DNA of 64,000 nt from JADJLQ01 sp034439915 (GTDB taxonomy: Bacteria; Bacteroidota; Bacteroidia; Chitinophagales; Saprospiraceae). Positions 18,588 through 28,308 of this stretch are shown piece after piece. A model generated the notes under the pieces. That model had not been told where the DNA came from and ran no database searches. It saw only the letters and a list, made by a program, of their open reading frames with translations. The DNA is taken from the NCBI GenBank assembly GCA_034439915.1, contig JAWXBI010000176.1:1-64000 (forward strand). Reading direction: 5' to 3'. Each line of letters starts with the position of its first letter. The first letter of the stretch is position 1. Both the position numbers and the translations under genes were made by a program.

Positions 18588-18946
18588 ACGATCATTATTT
18601 AAATCCCCAAACCTGCGACAATTCTGGTACGCGATCTGTGATTTGATTCATGTCCAAGACTGATCGACGTCATTTTTCAGACTACTTTATTGATAAAAAT
18701 TCAATCAAACTTATCTATAAATCAATGGAACAATCCCCCTTCCTGTCCGGTTTGTTTTAAAACCCAAATTACAGTTAATCTAATTGAAATGCAAAAATGA
18801 TGCTAAAGGAACTATTTGCAAGGAACAAGCAGGATAGGGTAAAAAAAGTTTTCATCTTACAAAATAACCCTTGTAAAAGTCTTATTTTGTCCGGTAGGAC
18901 TGCCATGTAGAATGTATTCCGGAAGTGTGGAGATTCGGGACGACGC
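18588..18946. other. 359-bp regulatory region between the usp gene and a small lipoprotein gene
   Basis: No gene is visible. It contains the FNR-like box at 18639-18650, a minus-strand -7-like word CAAACTTA (18706-18713, reading TAAGTTTG) and a hairpin whose arms ACAAAATAA (18859-18867) and TTATTTTGT (18882-18890) form a 9-bp stem. The hairpin lies between the small lipoprotein gene's stop (18947) and the usp promoter, so it could be a terminator. Confidence 0.5.
18639..18650 (-). promoter_or_regulatory. FNR/CRP-like dyad upstream of the second usp gene
   Basis: TGAT-TTGA-TTCA has one mismatch to the TGAT-N4-ATCA dyad. It lies 52 bp before the usp start codon. The surrounding word TGTGATTTG is shared with the site at 17636-17644. 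Confidence 0.35.
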
Positions 18947-19312
18947 CTATAATTCTCTGATCGCTTTTAATTCTATTACCTCCATGCTGTTTGTTTTATT
19001 CCAGCCACAAAGTACATCTCGTTTATTGTTGGTGAGTTTGAAGGTAATTTCAACCTTTACGGAATAAACCCCGTTTTGAGAAGAAAGACGCTGAATAAAA
19101 GGCTCCACCACATCTCTTTGGGTTGCTTCATCCGCTGCAAATTGACCATACTCACCATCCAGGTCAACACCAAAATGCCATCCACAGCCGTCTACTGCAA
19201 GCTGATTGACCAGTTTAGCCTCTTTCGTCAGGTAATCCTCTGCTATTGCTGCTCCATTTTTGGAGCAAGCCAGGACAAACAGGCACCACAGCAGAATCGT
19301 CGAATACTTCAT
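18947..19312 (-). CDS. Small hypothetical lipoprotein
   Basis: This 121-residue protein has a signal peptide with a lipobox (LFVLAC, Cys16). The mature part contains two further Cys residues (VDGCGWHF and DVLCGWN), which may form a disulfide, in a mixed alpha/beta arrangement ending MEVIELKAI. I do not recognise the family. It lies upstream of the usp genes on the same strand, with a 359-bp gap that argues against one operon. Confidence 0.65.
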   Translation of the reverse strand: MKYSTILLWCLFVLACSKNGAAIAEDYLTKEAKLVNQLAVDGCGWHFGVDLDGEYGQFAADEATQRDVVEPFIQRLSSQNGVYSVKVEITFKLTNNKRDVLCGWNKTNSMEVIELKAIREL

Positions 19313-19467
19313 CTTTTTGTTTGAATATAAAACGACTATTGGATCTAAAAGGTTGGCTGTAATCCATTGTTTTTTTAAATCAGGTTTGTTTCAATTCCGT
19401 TTCATTTTCAAACGGAGTAGCTACTGATTCATTATTTTTACTGAATCACCAGATTTATTTAAAGTCT

Positions 19468-20378
<911 letters not shown>

Positions 20379-20391
<13 letters not shown>

Positions 20392-20425
20392 TCAATGAAC
20401 AATGAACAATGAACAATTAACAATG
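20379..20425. repeat. 7-bp tandem repeat, CAATGAA
   Basis: Six to seven units of CAATGAA (variants CAATGAT, CAATTAA, CAATGGC) run head to tail immediately after the last recognisable esterase codons. The tract may have arisen by slippage or at the deletion junction that removed the end of the gene. Confidence 0.8.
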
Positions 20426-20521
20426 GCAATATCACCTGCCCTTAATTCATATCCAGTGGGTGTTTTGATATTGACCTTGTAGACATATACTCCAGTTTCA
20501 GATCCTGTTTGCCCTCCACCG

Positions 20522-20672
20522 TGTGTATGACAAATTGCAGGTTTTTGGATTTTTTTACAAGACCTGGAAGCCCGCCTGTCGGCGGACAGGGTTTGAAACC
20601 TCCTTAAACCAACTAAGCACCTTCCAGGTCTCGTTTTATTCAAATTCTTTAAACTACAATTTGTCATACACC
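20522..20672. mobile_element. MITE-like element, copy A
   Basis: This 151-bp element has inverted ends: GTGTATGACAAATTG at 20523-20537 and its exact complement CAATTTGTCATACAC at 20657-20671. Candidate 9-bp target duplications CCCTCCACC lie at 20512-20520 and 20673-20681. The interior has a second inverted pair, GACCTGGAAG and CTTCCAGGTC. It matches copy B at 35462-35634 along its length but lacks most of the inner right arm. It encodes no transposase, so it would have been moved in trans, if it is mobile at all. Confidence 0.8.
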
Positions 20673-20700
20673 CCCTCCACCCCTCGCCTCCGCCTCTTCA

Positions 20701-20708
20701 TATATTTG
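20701..20708 (+). promoter_or_regulatory. Candidate -7 element (TAnnTTTG)
   Basis: TATATTTG matches the Bacteroidota -7 consensus and lies 14 bp before the ATG of the hybrid kinase. A -33 TTTG at the expected spacing is absent because the MITE-like element lies there. Confidence 0.3.
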
Positions 20709-20722
20709 GATTAATTTTGAAC

Positions 20723-23425
20723 ATGGCTAAGCCGTTTTTGACCCAACACCTTTCCCTGGCGGTTAAAAACGCATTGATTTATCTCATCCTCATTCTTTTT
20801 TCCTCCTTCCTGATCGGTTATTCGGTATACCGGTTAAGTGCCGCTCTTATTCTTGCCTCATCAAAGGATAAAATTAAAAATGACGTTCAGAATGTGGCTT
20901 TAAAAATGTCCACTTATTTTGACCATATCGGCAGGGATATTCGTTTCATGGCCAATAATCCGCTGGTAAAGGATTATATCAAAGGCGGCAAGTTATCCGA
21001 GTCTTTACAATCCATATTGACCGAGGAATTTAAAGTATTAATGGAATCCAGGGCTTCCTATTTCCAGATCCGTTTAATCGGTGTTGAAAACAATGGCAAA
21101 GAACTGGTCCGGGTAGACCGTCAGGGAAATACAGGCATAGTGATCTCGCCGGAAAACCTTCAACAAAAAGGTGACCGCAATTATTTTGTCGAAACCATCA
21201 AACTCAAAGAAGGCTCCGTTTATTTTTCAGAAATAGATCTCAACCAGGAATTTGGAAGATTCGATGTCCCGTACAAACCAACCTTGCGGGCTGCCAGCCC
21301 ATTATATTTTAATGATAAAATCGCAGGCATAGTCATCATCAACACGGACCTCGGGCAGTTGTTTGCGGAACTGGAACAAACTAAGACGCCCAATGAAGAC
21401 TTGTTTATTTTCAATAGTGACGCCTATTTTATCATTCACCCAGAACAAGATGAACGTTTTGGTTTTGAATTTGGCCGTCCGCCTAATGCTTATAACCGGT
21501 TTCCTGAAATTAAAAACCTGGATCCCCGCTTTCAACAGGGCCCGCCTTCAATGCCTTCACAAAGCGAGAAAAAAAACGTAACCGAATTTTATATCCTTCG
21601 ACATCCCAATACCGACTATACTTTGTTTATTGCTTTGAGTACAATGGAAAGCAATATCCTATACCCATTTATATCCTGGAGAAAAAATGCGTTTTTATTG
21701 ACCCTGGGCATCACCTTTGTTTTTTTGGGCATTGCGTTCTTATGGATGAGAAGACAATCCAAAGAACTGAGAAGTATTACCCAATCTATGGTGCGTTTTT
21801 CGAAAGATTACTCCGGCGATAAATTACTGATCAATAATACGGATGAAATCGGTGAACTGGCGAATGCTTTTTCTACTATGGCCTCCGTGATCCGATCCAA
21901 TGTGAGCGAACTGGAGCGTTCGAGGGAAACAGCGGTCAAAGCCAATCAATCCAAAGAAGAATTTCTCGAAAACATGAGTCATGAGATCCGCAATCCGCTT
22001 CAAAGCATACTCGGTATGACCAACATACTCGAACAAAACAATCCCAGAGCAGATCAAAAAGCGGTGATCAAAACCATTCAATTCAGTTCCAATCAATTGT
22101 TGTCCCTGGTCAATGACATCCTCGATTATTCTAAAATCAGGATAGGCGAAATCCAACTGCAAACCGCTGAATCCAACCTTGCTGACCTGCTCACTGATAT
22201 TGTCCGCAGTCATCAATTTCTGGCACAATCCAAAAACATTGTCCTGGAATCGATGATTCCCCGGGAATTAACGGACTATACTTTTCGTGTGGACGAACTG
22301 CGGTTGAGTCAGGTACTCAATAATCTAATCGTGAACGCTATTAAATTTACACCTTCCGGTGGCCGGGTTATAGTAGCTGTGAATGCCAAAATTCAATTGC
22401 CACAAGCTACCCTGGATTTCACGGTGACTGATGATGGCATCGGGATCGGGCCCGGTGAAGTACAAAAAATTATCAATCGGTATTACAGCGGCCCTACGGA
22501 AATGAACTCCAATCTTTCCGGGGCAGGACTTGGACTACCGATAGTGACCCAATTATTAAAATTATTTCATTCGGAATTAAAAGTCAATTCGGAATTAAAT
22601 AAAGGATCCAGTTTTTCGTTTACCCTTTCCCTGCCTTGTACTATTAAACAAGCTGCATCAATAAACCACCCGGAGGCCAAAAGGCAGATCCCGTCTTCAA
22701 TTCAAACCGTTTTGTGTCTGGATGATGATCCTCAAATCCTCTATTTTTTCAAACAAGCCTTTACTCACCTTGGCCCGGGGCTCACTTGTATAGCTGATGA
22801 AGCGGAACTGAATGACCTTCCACCACAGGTGACCTTTGACCTGATCCTGGCCGATTTTTTGGTCAAAAACTCAACGACCGCCCAATTATTGAACCGCCTG
22901 GCCAATCATAAAAAAAGAGAGGGCTTATTATTGATCTTCAGCGGTATTGATCCTTTATTGAAGTTCAGCGAATCAGATCGTATCCTGATCGATGGATTCC
23001 TGCAAAAGCCAATGAGTGCTGCCCTGCTGTTTAATCAAATCCAGAAGCTCTGGTATGTTAAACATTGCCCCCAGCCCCAGATGCACGATTTTTATTCTGA
23101 TTATGATTTTGACCAGACCCTTGTCGGACATGCTCTCCGAATCCTGATCGATGAATGGAAGATCATGAAAACCGTGTTGCTGCAATCTTCACGGGAGATG
23201 GACAAAGAGCGATTTAACCAGGTTTTTCATAAAATCATCACAACGATACGCCGGTTTCAACTCGCTTATCTGCTGGAATCACTTGAAAGAATACAACAAA
23301 ACCTAGATCAGGACATAGCAGTCTCCATGGAGGACGATACCACACTGGAACTTATGCTGGACCGGATCCAGCATTATTTTGAAAAACAATTAACTACCCT
23401 GCCAGCTGAAATCACAAAGTATTGA
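20723..23425 (+). CDS. Hybrid sensor histidine kinase (Cache, HAMP, HisKA, HATPase, REC, Hpt-like)
   Basis: This 900-residue membrane kinase has a first span at about 17-38, a periplasmic double-Cache-like sensor (about 40-305), a second span (about 320-343), a HAMP linker, HisKA with His420 in MSHEIRNPL, HATPase_c (DDGIGIG, GAGLGLPIV) and a receiver-like domain whose acceptor is Asp711 (LILADF). The C-terminal 110 residues are helical with His836 in a loosely Hpt-like context (FHKIITTIRRF). ATG 20723 is preferred to a TTG six bases earlier. Its 3' end overlaps the convergent LytTR regulator by 14 bp. The signal is unknown. Confidence 0.9.
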   Translation: MAKPFLTQHLSLAVKNALIYLILILFSSFLIGYSVYRLSAALILASSKDKIKNDVQNVALKMSTYFDHIGRDIRFMANNPLVKDYIKGGKLSESLQSILTEEFKVLMESRASYFQIRLIGVENNGKELVRVDRQGNTGIVISPENLQQKGDRNYFVETIKLKEGSVYFSEIDLNQEFGRFDVPYKPTLRAASPLYFNDKIAGIVIINTDLGQLFAELEQTKTPNEDLFIFNSDAYFIIHPEQDERFGFEFGRPPNAYNRFPEIKNLDPRFQQGPPSMPSQSEKKNVTEFYILRHPNTDYTLFIALSTMESNILYPFISWRKNAFLLTLGITFVFLGIAFLWMRRQSKELRSITQSMVRFSKDYSGDKLLINNTDEIGELANAFSTMASVIRSNVSELERSRETAVKANQSKEEFLENMSHEIRNPLQSILGMTNILEQNNPRADQKAVIKTIQFSSNQLLSLVNDILDYSKIRIGEIQLQTAESNLADLLTDIVRSHQFLAQSKNIVLESMIPRELTDYTFRVDELRLSQVLNNLIVNAIKFTPSGGRVIVAVNAKIQLPQATLDFTVTDDGIGIGPGEVQKIINRYYSGPTEMNSNLSGAGLGLPIVTQLLKLFHSELKVNSELNKGSSFSFTLSLPCTIKQAASINHPEAKRQIPSSIQTVLCLDDDPQILYFFKQAFTHLGPGLTCIADEAELNDLPPQVTFDLILADFLVKNSTTAQLLNRLANHKKREGLLLIFSGIDPLLKFSESDRILIDGFLQKPMSAALLFNQIQKLWYVKHCPQPQMHDFYSDYDFDQTLVGHALRILIDEWKIMKTVLLQSSREMDKERFNQVFHKIITTIRRFQLAYLLESLERIQQNLDQDIAVSMEDDTTLELMLDRIQHYFEKQLTTLPAEITKY

Positions 23426-24116
23426 GGCTTGATTCCAGGTCGTCCTTGTATTTTTCTCCGATTGGGATTTTTCTGTCCCGGATGGATATCTCATCCGCGG
23501 TGATAAAGTCAATCTTCTCCATATTGATGATGTAAGAGCGATGTACCCTCTTAAAGGAACGGGGCAATTTGGACTCCAGGTCTTTAAGCGTATAGAGGGA
23601 AAGAGTCTGTGAATCCGGCAGCACAAAAGAGACATAATTATCCTCCGACTTGATGTACAAGACTTCACTCAATTTTATCCGAACATTTTTAATGCCATCC
23701 TTGGTAAAAATCGTATCCTGGGAAGAAGGGACTTGTTCTGGTTCCGGGACATACCCCGCAATGACCCTTTGCAGGGCTTTTAAAAACCGGTCATAAGAAA
23801 GCGGTTTGGGAAGATAATCGACTACATCGGTGTATTCATAACTCCTGACTGCAAACTCGGGGTTGGAGGTCACCATAATTACAGGCACCTTACTTTTTTT
23901 TAATTCTAAAAAAGCCTGGCCGTTCATATCGGGGAGGTTGTAATCCAGAAAGATTAAATTGATTTCACCACCTGCCATCAGGCGCAGGCCGTCCGAAGCA
24001 GTGGCAGATAAAATGCAATAATCCACCAGTCCGGACTTGGTACAAAAATGTTTGATCAGATCACCGATTAGCGGATCATCATCGATCACCAGGCTCCTGA
24101 ATCCCATTTTAAACAT
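23412..24116 (-). CDS. LytTR-family response regulator
   Basis: This 234-residue regulator has a receiver domain (about 5-120) with acidic pocket DDD at 12-14, phospho-acceptor Asp58 (FLDYNLPD) and Lys in PKPLSY. A LytTR DNA-binding domain follows (about 130-230; YIKSEDNYV, FKRVHRSYIIN). Its last codons overlap the end of the hybrid kinase on the opposite strand, so the two are probably partners but cannot share a transcript. A start at the second Met (24107) is also possible. Confidence 0.92.
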   Translation of the reverse strand: MFKMGFRSLVIDDDPLIGDLIKHFCTKSGLVDYCILSATASDGLRLMAGGEINLIFLDYNLPDMNGQAFLELKKSKVPVIMVTSNPEFAVRSYEYTDVVDYLPKPLSYDRFLKALQRVIAGYVPEPEQVPSSQDTIFTKDGIKNVRIKLSEVLYIKSEDNYVSFVLPDSQTLSLYTLKDLESKLPRSFKRVHRSYIINMEKIDFITADEISIRDRKIPIGEKYKDDLESSLNTL

Positions 24117-24555
24117 TTAGACTGTTTAATTATTAATGTCGCTCCGATTTTCACCCAAAAAAAAGCCCGTTTTATACCTTGAAATGGATGATTCGTGTAA
24201 AAACCCATATCCGGCTTATTCCTTGATTAGTTTTGTCGTTCTTAACCCTGAGATGAATACAATTACTGCAATAAGATCGACCGGCGATAGGCACACACAA
24301 ATATGTATCATTTCCGGAAATATTTCACCATGGACTTATAACATTCCGGTGTCCAGTGGTTTGACTACCTATCAAGTAGTCCATTCATCGCATACATTTT
24401 TTAAGAATATTTATAAATTTTTGAATAGTTGTTTGTGGGGGTGGGAAACCAATCTGTCTTTTTCCCCTATTTTTTTCATTGGCCTCTTCCGACTTGTGTT
24501 CAATTAAACGCTCTTTCACTGATTTAATTCATCCAACTTAACCTATCATTTATTT
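24117..24555. other. 439-bp intergenic region with no gene supported
   Basis: This divergent spacer must carry promoters for the LytTR regulator and for the barrel gene at 24556. An open frame of 123 codons (24136-24507) crosses it but has no recognisable domain, signal or sensible composition, and I do not accept it. I see no clear hairpin or promoter consensus. Confidence 0.6.
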
Positions 24556-25479
24556 ATGTCCAGATATTATTTACCCTTGTTTTTAATGATGGGCATGCTC
24601 ATAGGGCTCCAAAATAGTGTCCCGGCACAGATGCCCAATGATGCCATATACATGAATAAAAATACGATCTGCGTCATGGCCGCTTATGGTCAGAACAGTT
24701 GGGATGAATATTGGGAAAATACCCTAAAAAGAGAAAATTTAAATATAGGGACCAATACCACCCAGATGTACATGGTGATGGTAGCGGCAGGTATTACTGA
24801 TAAATTAAACCTGCTGGCAGGTTTGCCTTATGTCCAGACCAAAAACTCCGCCGGTAATTTATTGGGTCAAAAAGGCCTGCAGGATCTTTCTGCTACCTTA
24901 AAGTATAAATTCTTTGAGAACCATGGTTTGTCCCTGCACGGGGCATTGGGTGGATCCATCCCGATGAGCAATTACATCCCTGATTTTTTACCCATGTCCA
25001 TTGGGATAGGTTCAACCACTTTAACAGGAAGAATTATTGCTAATTACAAACACCACAGCGGTATTTACATTACTCTTCATGGGGGGTATACAGGTCGGAA
25101 CAATATCAATATTGATCGCGATACCTATCAGGCATATGACCGGGTTTATAATACCAGTGAAGTAGCAATTCCCAATACCGCTGACGGAGGAATCAACCTG
25201 GGATACCTAAAAAATGGAATTCAGGCAACCTTATTTATGGAAAAATTTGATTGTATAGGCGGCGATGCTATCCGCAGAAACGATATGCCTTTTCCCACAA
25301 ACAATATGGTCAGCAATAATGTCGGTGCCTTTCTTAAATATCAGCCTTCGCATTTTGGGATCAATGGCCGGATCGCATATGTGACTAGTGGTCAAAATGT
25401 TGGTCAGGCCCTGAGTTTTATGGCTGGTATCCTTTATCAATTCAGCATCAAAGGAGAATCCGTAGGTGTAAGCAATTAA
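24556..25479 (+). CDS. Outer-membrane beta-barrel protein (phenol MetA-type transporter family)
   Basis: This 307-residue protein has a signal peptide (cleavage near residue 25, SVPAQ) and a chain of amphipathic beta-strands with aromatic girdles (TDKLNLLAGLPYV, GLSLHGALGGSIP, HSGIYITLHGGYTG), ending in a short tail. It resembles the 'transporter'/MetA-pathway barrel family (PF13557-like). It is first in a cluster with a haloperoxidase lipoprotein only 35 bp downstream, so the two are almost certainly co-transcribed. Substrate unknown. Confidence 0.7.
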   Translation: MSRYYLPLFLMMGMLIGLQNSVPAQMPNDAIYMNKNTICVMAAYGQNSWDEYWENTLKRENLNIGTNTTQMYMVMVAAGITDKLNLLAGLPYVQTKNSAGNLLGQKGLQDLSATLKYKFFENHGLSLHGALGGSIPMSNYIPDFLPMSIGIGSTTLTGRIIANYKHHSGIYITLHGGYTGRNNINIDRDTYQAYDRVYNTSEVAIPNTADGGINLGYLKNGIQATLFMEKFDCIGGDAIRRNDMPFPTNNMVSNNVGAFLKYQPSHFGINGRIAYVTSGQNVGQALSFMAGILYQFSIKGESVGVSN

Positions 25480-25514
25480 ATTTTAAAGAGAAACCTTTGT
25501 CAATTTCAAAAAAA

Positions 25515-27056
25515 ATGAAAAAGAATCATACCATACTCCATAGTATATTGATTGCAGGATTTCTGATTTTGTCCTGTAATAAAGAAATCCAGGATTCAAG
25601 TGCAGTAGCCTATCTCCCCAGCAACCTGGACAATAATGCAGGGACGTGGAAACCCTATATCCTTGCCAACACCAGTGAAGTGGCGGTAGCTGACCCTAAA
25701 CCGGTATCTGACCCTGAATATTTAAAAGAGTTGGATTCTCTTAAAAATTTTATAGCACCGAGGGTTTCCCCTGAAAACAAAGCGGCCATTAAGTATTGGG
25801 GAGCCGGAGCAGTCTACCGCTGGAATGAAATTGCCCGGGAGCTGGCTGCAAAGTACAATTTACCACCAGCTTCCAATGCAGAAGGGAAATATCCGGCTCC
25901 GGATGCAGCTAACCCGCTGGCTGATCCAAAATTTCCATTTGCCAACCCACCCTACACAGCGCGAGCATTGGCTTACCTGTGTGTTGCACAATACGATGCT
26001 TTGATCACTGCATGGAATTACAAATTCAAATTCAATCGAAAAGCACCCTATAAGAACGACCTCTCTATTCAACCATTATTGCCCCCCACCGACCTGCCCT
26101 CTTATCCTTCCGAAGCTGCTGTAGTAGCTGCTGCATCATATACTGTTCTCATCGCGATGTTCCCCGGAGAGGTACCCTACCTGGATAGTAAACTCGCTGA
26201 GTGTAAAAACGCCAGCGTATGGGCAGCAATGAATACACCCAGTGACATTTCAGCCGGTGATGCCCTTGGTAAAGCGGTTGCCGCCAAAGTGATGACCAAG
26301 GCTAAAACGGATGGCATGGCTGCAGCCAACAACCAGACCTTAACTACAGGAATGATTGAAGCCGCGAAAGGAAGGGGAATTCAAAATCCCTGGTTAAGTC
26401 AGGAAGCTCCTTTACGTCCTCCCATGTTGCCCAACTATGGTGCAGTATTAACCTGGAATTTTGATAAAGCTGCTTTGGTTTCTATGAGGCCTCCCATTCC
26501 ATATGTCGTTGGATCTCCAGAATTTGAAAAAGATTTAAATGAATTGAGTTACATCCAAAAAAACCAAACACGTGAACAGGCCAGAATTGCCAACTTTTGG
26601 TCAGATGGCATCGGGACACCAACCCCTCCAGCTCACTGGCATCGAATTGCCGCCAATGCAGGAATTGACTCCAAATTCAGTGAAGTTCGTATGGCTCGGA
26701 CCTTAGCGCTGCTAGGAACTACTGAAATGGATGCCGGTGTAGCCTGTTGGGATACCAAATTTTATTATTATACTCCGAGACCTCAACAGTTTGGTCTAAA
26801 GACTTCAATTGGTTTACCCAATTTTCCATCCTATACATCCGGACATGCGACTTTTTCCTCGGCTGCCGCAACAATTTTGGGGTATTTATTTCCAGACCAG
26901 GCAACTGAATTTATAAGACTTGCAAATGAAATAAATGAATCGAGAATATTTGGTCTCATCCATTATCGAATAGATTGTGAAATGGGTTTTGAGCACGGAA
27001 AAAAAATTGGAATTCATGCGATCGCACGTGGTAAAACCGATGGATCAGGCCAATAA
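25515..27056 (+). CDS. Vanadium-dependent haloperoxidase/PAP2-type phosphatase lipoprotein
   Basis: This 513-residue lipoprotein (FLILSCNK lipobox) has a helical vanadate/phosphate-binding domain. The three core motifs are present: PRPQ with its preceding region (near residue 423), PSYTSGHATFS (Ser442-Gly443-His444) and SRIFGLIHYRID (Arg477, His483). Such proteins oxidise halides with H2O2 or remove phosphate; the residues do not separate these two roles for certain. ATG 25515 is chosen over a TTG at 25497 because it begins the signal peptide. It lies between two outer-membrane barrels in an apparent operon. Confidence 0.88.
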   Translation: MKKNHTILHSILIAGFLILSCNKEIQDSSAVAYLPSNLDNNAGTWKPYILANTSEVAVADPKPVSDPEYLKELDSLKNFIAPRVSPENKAAIKYWGAGAVYRWNEIARELAAKYNLPPASNAEGKYPAPDAANPLADPKFPFANPPYTARALAYLCVAQYDALITAWNYKFKFNRKAPYKNDLSIQPLLPPTDLPSYPSEAAVVAAASYTVLIAMFPGEVPYLDSKLAECKNASVWAAMNTPSDISAGDALGKAVAAKVMTKAKTDGMAAANNQTLTTGMIEAAKGRGIQNPWLSQEAPLRPPMLPNYGAVLTWNFDKAALVSMRPPIPYVVGSPEFEKDLNELSYIQKNQTREQARIANFWSDGIGTPTPPAHWHRIAANAGIDSKFSEVRMARTLALLGTTEMDAGVACWDTKFYYYTPRPQQFGLKTSIGLPNFPSYTSGHATFSSAAATILGYLFPDQATEFIRLANEINESRIFGLIHYRIDCEMGFEHGKKIGIHAIARGKTDGSGQ

Positions 27057-27095
27057 GAGGATAATCAATTGATTACATGTTTAAACGTAAATGAT

Positions 27096-28178
27096 ATGAA
27101 AAAACAATTTTTTACCCTGGTTTTTTTCGTTACCCTGACCACGTGGGTTGGTTTTGATTTCTTAAACGCACAGGGTTGTATCGCTGTCAGACATATGTCC
27201 TGTGCCACCGGCGGGATTAATAATACCAATACAGCTCTGACCAAAGGCCAAATCCAATTCACTGCAGGCTACCGTTACCTTCATTCCTATAAACATTTTA
27301 TAGGTACGGTGGAACAAAAACACCGTGTCGAAGAAGGCACTGAGGTCATCAACACAGCCCATTCTTTTGATTTTGGTTTTAGTTATGCCCTATCTGGCAG
27401 GTTGAGCCTGGCAATAAATCTTCCTTATAATGACAATGCCCGTTCATCACTTTATGAACATTACGGCAACTCCTCCGAAGCCAATCCGGGTCATCAAAGA
27501 TTTTTTACTTATTCCAGTGGCATCGGTGACCTTCGGGTGTCAGCTACTTATTGGATGCTCGATCCGATGAAAAGTACTAAGGGCAATTTTGCTTTAGGCA
27601 TAGGCATCAAAGCACCGACTGGTAATCCGAACGCACAAGACAATTTCCATCGACTGGATAAAAATAAAAAGGAATACATCCAATATAAATCGGTAGATCA
27701 ATCCATGCAACTGGGTGACGGAAGCTGGGGAGCCAATGTCGAAATCCAGGGTTATCATTCCGTGTTCAATAACGCTTCTGTTTATTATAACGGGTTCTAT
27801 CTTTTTAGCCCCAGGAACATCAACCCATTGACTAATTTTTCAGTACCAGATCAATTTGCCGGACGACTTGGATTAAATTATTCGTTATTACCCAAACAAG
27901 GCATAGCGGTGAGCCTGGGCGGAAGGATCGAAGGGTTGCCTGCAATTGACCTGATTGGTAAGAGCGAAGGTTCCCGAAGACCGGGTTACATCGTATCGGT
28001 TGAACCCGGCATTTTCTGGATGACCGCTCATCATACCTTTGCTTTTAATCTTCCGGTAGCTGTTCATCGCAACCGGATCAAATCCTGGCCGGATCGTCAG
28101 GACCCATTTGGCCTGAGGCACGGTGATGCAGCATTTGCAGATTACTTACTTTCTGCAACCTACAGCTACCGGTTTTAG
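27096..28178 (+). CDS. Outer-membrane beta-barrel protein with N-terminal Cys pair
   Basis: This 360-residue protein has a signal peptide ending FLNAQ, then an unusual mature N-terminus GCIAVRHMSC, with two Cys spaced by seven residues and a His between. The rest is alternating beta-strands (GYRYLHSYKHF, LSLAINLPYNDNARS, GNFALGIGIKAPTGN) ending in YSYRF, a classical outer-membrane C-terminus. The start at 27096 is chosen because it begins the signal peptide. It follows the haloperoxidase by 39 bp. Function unknown; the Cys/His cluster may bind metal or form a disulfide. Confidence 0.7.
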   Translation: MKKQFFTLVFFVTLTTWVGFDFLNAQGCIAVRHMSCATGGINNTNTALTKGQIQFTAGYRYLHSYKHFIGTVEQKHRVEEGTEVINTAHSFDFGFSYALSGRLSLAINLPYNDNARSSLYEHYGNSSEANPGHQRFFTYSSGIGDLRVSATYWMLDPMKSTKGNFALGIGIKAPTGNPNAQDNFHRLDKNKKEYIQYKSVDQSMQLGDGSWGANVEIQGYHSVFNNASVYYNGFYLFSPRNINPLTNFSVPDQFAGRLGLNYSLLPKQGIAVSLGGRIEGLPAIDLIGKSEGSRRPGYIVSVEPGIFWMTAHHTFAFNLPVAVHRNRIKSWPDRQDPFGLRHGDAAFADYLLSATYSYRF

Positions 28179-28308
28179 GTTTTTACTATAAGATTTTCAA
28201 ATACAAATTAGTTTTCATACTTTGACACGATATGTAGCAGCTTTGAAGAATACTAAGGCTGCAACATTAACTGTCAGCAAAGGTTGATGCTAAATAAACT
28301 GATAGGAG

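Noticed and set aside
20392..20667. 91-codon open frame on the minus strand, similar to one at 35433-35669
   Set aside because: Both frames lie inside the MITE-like copies; their similarity reflects the DNA repeat rather than a shared protein.
24136..24507. 123-codon open frame in the gap after the LytTR gene
   Set aside because: No domain, signal or protein-like composition; it lies in a region expected to hold two promoters.
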